A stretch of 64,000 nucleotides of DNA from Streptomyces sp. ML-6 (lineage in GTDB: Bacteria; Actinomycetota; Actinomycetes; Streptomycetales; Streptomycetaceae): positions 27,363-91,362 of the forward strand of contig NZ_JAOTIK010000005.1 in the NCBI RefSeq assembly GCF_030116705.1, given 5' to 3'. The notes under the pieces were generated by a model. That model saw nothing but the letters and a program-made list of their open reading frames with translations. It made no database searches and had not been told where the DNA came from. The position numbers were made by a program, and so were the translations under genes. Below, piece by piece: positions 63,110-64,000 of this stretch. The first letter of the stretch is position 1, and each line of letters begins with the position of its first letter.

Positions 63110-63427
63110 CTAATCCGGTGACGACGTGCTGCCAGGAGCGGCGCGTGGACCTCTGTCCGGACCGCGACCACTCGGCGGGTACTTCCTGAGGTAGTCCAGC
63201 AGCCGCTCGGTGCGCATCATCCGCGTCCGGCCAGCAGTCAGGTACGCCTCCTGGCCGGGTTCGTCACCGAATGGCCACCGCTCTTCTGTAGGTAGCTTCG
63301 CGTTGTCCCGGATGTGGGCCATGTAGCGGAGGCCGCGGGGGGTCATGCTGCTCGCGAGGCCGTGGCGAACGATGAGGCTGGCGGCGTCGGTGAACGAGAT
63401 GTAGTCGGGGTCCTTGCGCTCGGTCAT
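63110..63427 (-). CDS. Small HTH-like DNA-binding protein
   Basis: A 105-residue protein. DYISFTDAASLIVRHGLASSMTPRGLRYMAHIRDNAKLP followed by EAYLTAGRTRMMRTERLLDYLRKYP resembles an HTH with a wing, as in small phage regulators. A 19-bp palindrome lies 21 bases upstream of its ATG, so it may regulate itself. The gap between it and the initiator gene (62899-63109) has no clear gene. Confidence 0.66.
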   Translation of the reverse strand: MTERKDPDYISFTDAASLIVRHGLASSMTPRGLRYMAHIRDNAKLPTEERWPFGDEPGQEAYLTAGRTRMMRTERLLDYLRKYPPSGRGPDRGPRAAPGSTSSPD

Positions 63428-63447
63428 GGGCGCACCCCGGGGGGATT

Positions 63448-63466
63448 ACTTCCCTCGAAGGGAAGT
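63448..63466. promoter_or_regulatory. 19-bp palindrome upstream of HTH gene
   Basis: ACTTCCCT and AGGGAAGT arms flank CGA. It sits 21 bases upstream of the leftward HTH gene start, where an operator is expected. Confidence 0.6.
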
Positions 63467-63549
63467 GGCGATACGCTTGTCACGTACAGGTCCTTCCGTC
63501 ATTGGTGGGCTGTGCTGGGCCGTCTGTCTTCGCAGGACTGCGGCCAAAA

Positions 63550-63583
63550 GGACGGTCGGCCGGGTGGTGCCGGTCGGCCGTCC
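63550..63583 (-). terminator. Hairpin terminator after deaminase
   Basis: GGACGGTCGGCCGG and CCGGTCGGCCGTCC pair with wobbles around a 6-base loop, with AAAA on the left giving a leftward T-run. It follows the leftward deaminase gene. Confidence 0.72.
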
Positions 63584-63624
63584 GCCTTGTCACGGCGGAC
63601 TACGCATTGCTGTCTTTCCTCCCT

Positions 63625-64000
63625 TCACAGCAGGTGCTGGTTCGGTGCCATTGCTGCTCGCTTGAACTCCGGCAGCTCGGTGACGGTCACGCCCGCCGCC
63701 TCGAGGATCTCCGTGCCGTCAGCACCTGGCACGAACGTGTCGGGCTCCCGCCACGCGGTCACCACCCGACGAACCCCAGCGTCGATGAGCAACTGGGCGC
63801 AGGGGCGGGGACGGGATGCGCGTCGCGCGCACGGCTCGAGGCTGGAGTACACCGTTGCCCCGATCAGTCGCGGATCTCCGGCAGCCTTGGCAAGCGCCGC
63901 CTCTTCGGCGTGCACGTGCGGGTCGCCACCCTCACGGGAGTAGCCACGGGACACCTCCACGCCCTCGGCGTCGACGATGACGGCGCCCACGGAGAATGCC
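63625..64000 (-). CDS. Cytidine/dCMP deaminase-like protein, 5' end outside window
   Basis: About 125 residues are visible. The frame is open at the right edge, and the GTG at 63990 sits inside the usual AFSVGAVIVD start of the fold, so it is not the true start. HVHAEEAALAKA provides the zinc His and catalytic Glu; SSLEPCARRASRPRPC provides the two zinc cysteines. The longer Cys spacing resembles RibD-type and related deaminases. It may supply modified or salvaged nucleotides. Confidence 0.85.
   Translation of the reverse strand, partial: AFSVGAVIVDAEGVEVSRGYSREGGDPHVHAEEAALAKAAGDPRLIGATVYSSLEPCARRASRPRPCAQLLIDAGVRRVVTAWREPDTFVPGADGTEILEAAGVTVTELPEFKRAAMAPNQHLL

Noticed and set aside
62931..63113. 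60-codon rightward open frame upstream of the initiator-like gene
   Set aside because: No ribosome site and atypical composition; the region is more likely promoter and leader for the leftward gene.
1..64000. CRISPR array
   Set aside because: No series of regularly spaced direct repeats with unique spacers; the repeats found are palindromes, gene-junction copies or a single inverted pair.

Overview
The window is high-GC DNA (about 70 percent) with strong GC3 bias, GTG starts, ATGA/GTGA start-stop overlaps, WhiB-like proteins and Streptomyces-type small zinc-ribbon proteins. It reads as a temperate actinobacteriophage of Streptomyces or a close relative that is maintained as a plasmid (a phage-plasmid). 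Siphovirus tail and lysis genes sit next to a plasmid replication and ParAB partition module. No head or packaging genes are visible; they probably lie left of the window, because the tape-measure gene is open at base 1.

Layout. 1-8.4 kb: tail tape measure, distal tail and minor tail genes. 8.6-12.2 kb: papain-like protease, LysM endolysin, two holin-like proteins and a membrane-anchored collagen-like protein. 12.19-26.75 kb: a 14.5-kb block bounded by a perfect 34-bp AT-rich inverted repeat. It holds a leftward cluster of small genes, an endonuclease VII-like gene, a dif-like palindrome, two coupled tyrosine-recombinase-fold genes, a WYL protein, a tandem ribbon-helix-helix repressor candidate with its operators, a Sak4-like ATPase, a C5 cytosine methyltransferase interrupted by an intein at its catalytic cysteine, and a WhiB protein. 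26.9-32.6 kb: a control hairpin, a replication initiator candidate, a DciA-like protein, a SLOG protein, parS-like palindromes, ParA (with swapped nucleotide-binding segments) and ParB. 34.7-41.6 kb: an operon behind an operator-promoter, with HNH nuclease, DUF5131, RusA, WhiB and SSB. 41.7-49.7 kb: a second operon behind a near copy of the same operator-promoter, made mostly of small hypothetical genes, a LuxR-type regulator and a NERD protein. 49.7-52.6 kb (leftward): a lipoprotein nuclease, a type III polyketide synthase and an XRE/MmyB-like regulator. 53-55.4 kb (leftward): small genes with reiterated junctions, and MazG, behind a third copy of the operator-promoter. 56-64 kb: primase-polymerase, hypothetical genes, a second initiator-like gene with embedded palindromic iterons, and a deaminase open at the right edge.

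How it may work together. Copies of an ATTGCG-N2-CGCAAT palindrome overlap promoters at 20.2, 34.7, 41.7 and 55.4 kb. The ribbon-helix-helix protein at 20.3 kb sits beside two of them and is the best candidate for a repressor controlling the early and replicative operons. ParAB with parS would stabilise the plasmid prophage, and the recombinases plus dif-like site could resolve dimers or move DNA. The polyketide synthase beside a regulator of a possibly lipid-sensing family may be a small-molecule communication or host-modifying module; this is inference. Three genes show apparent single-base frameshifts, and ParA shows a segment swap. These should be compared with raw reads before biology is inferred.
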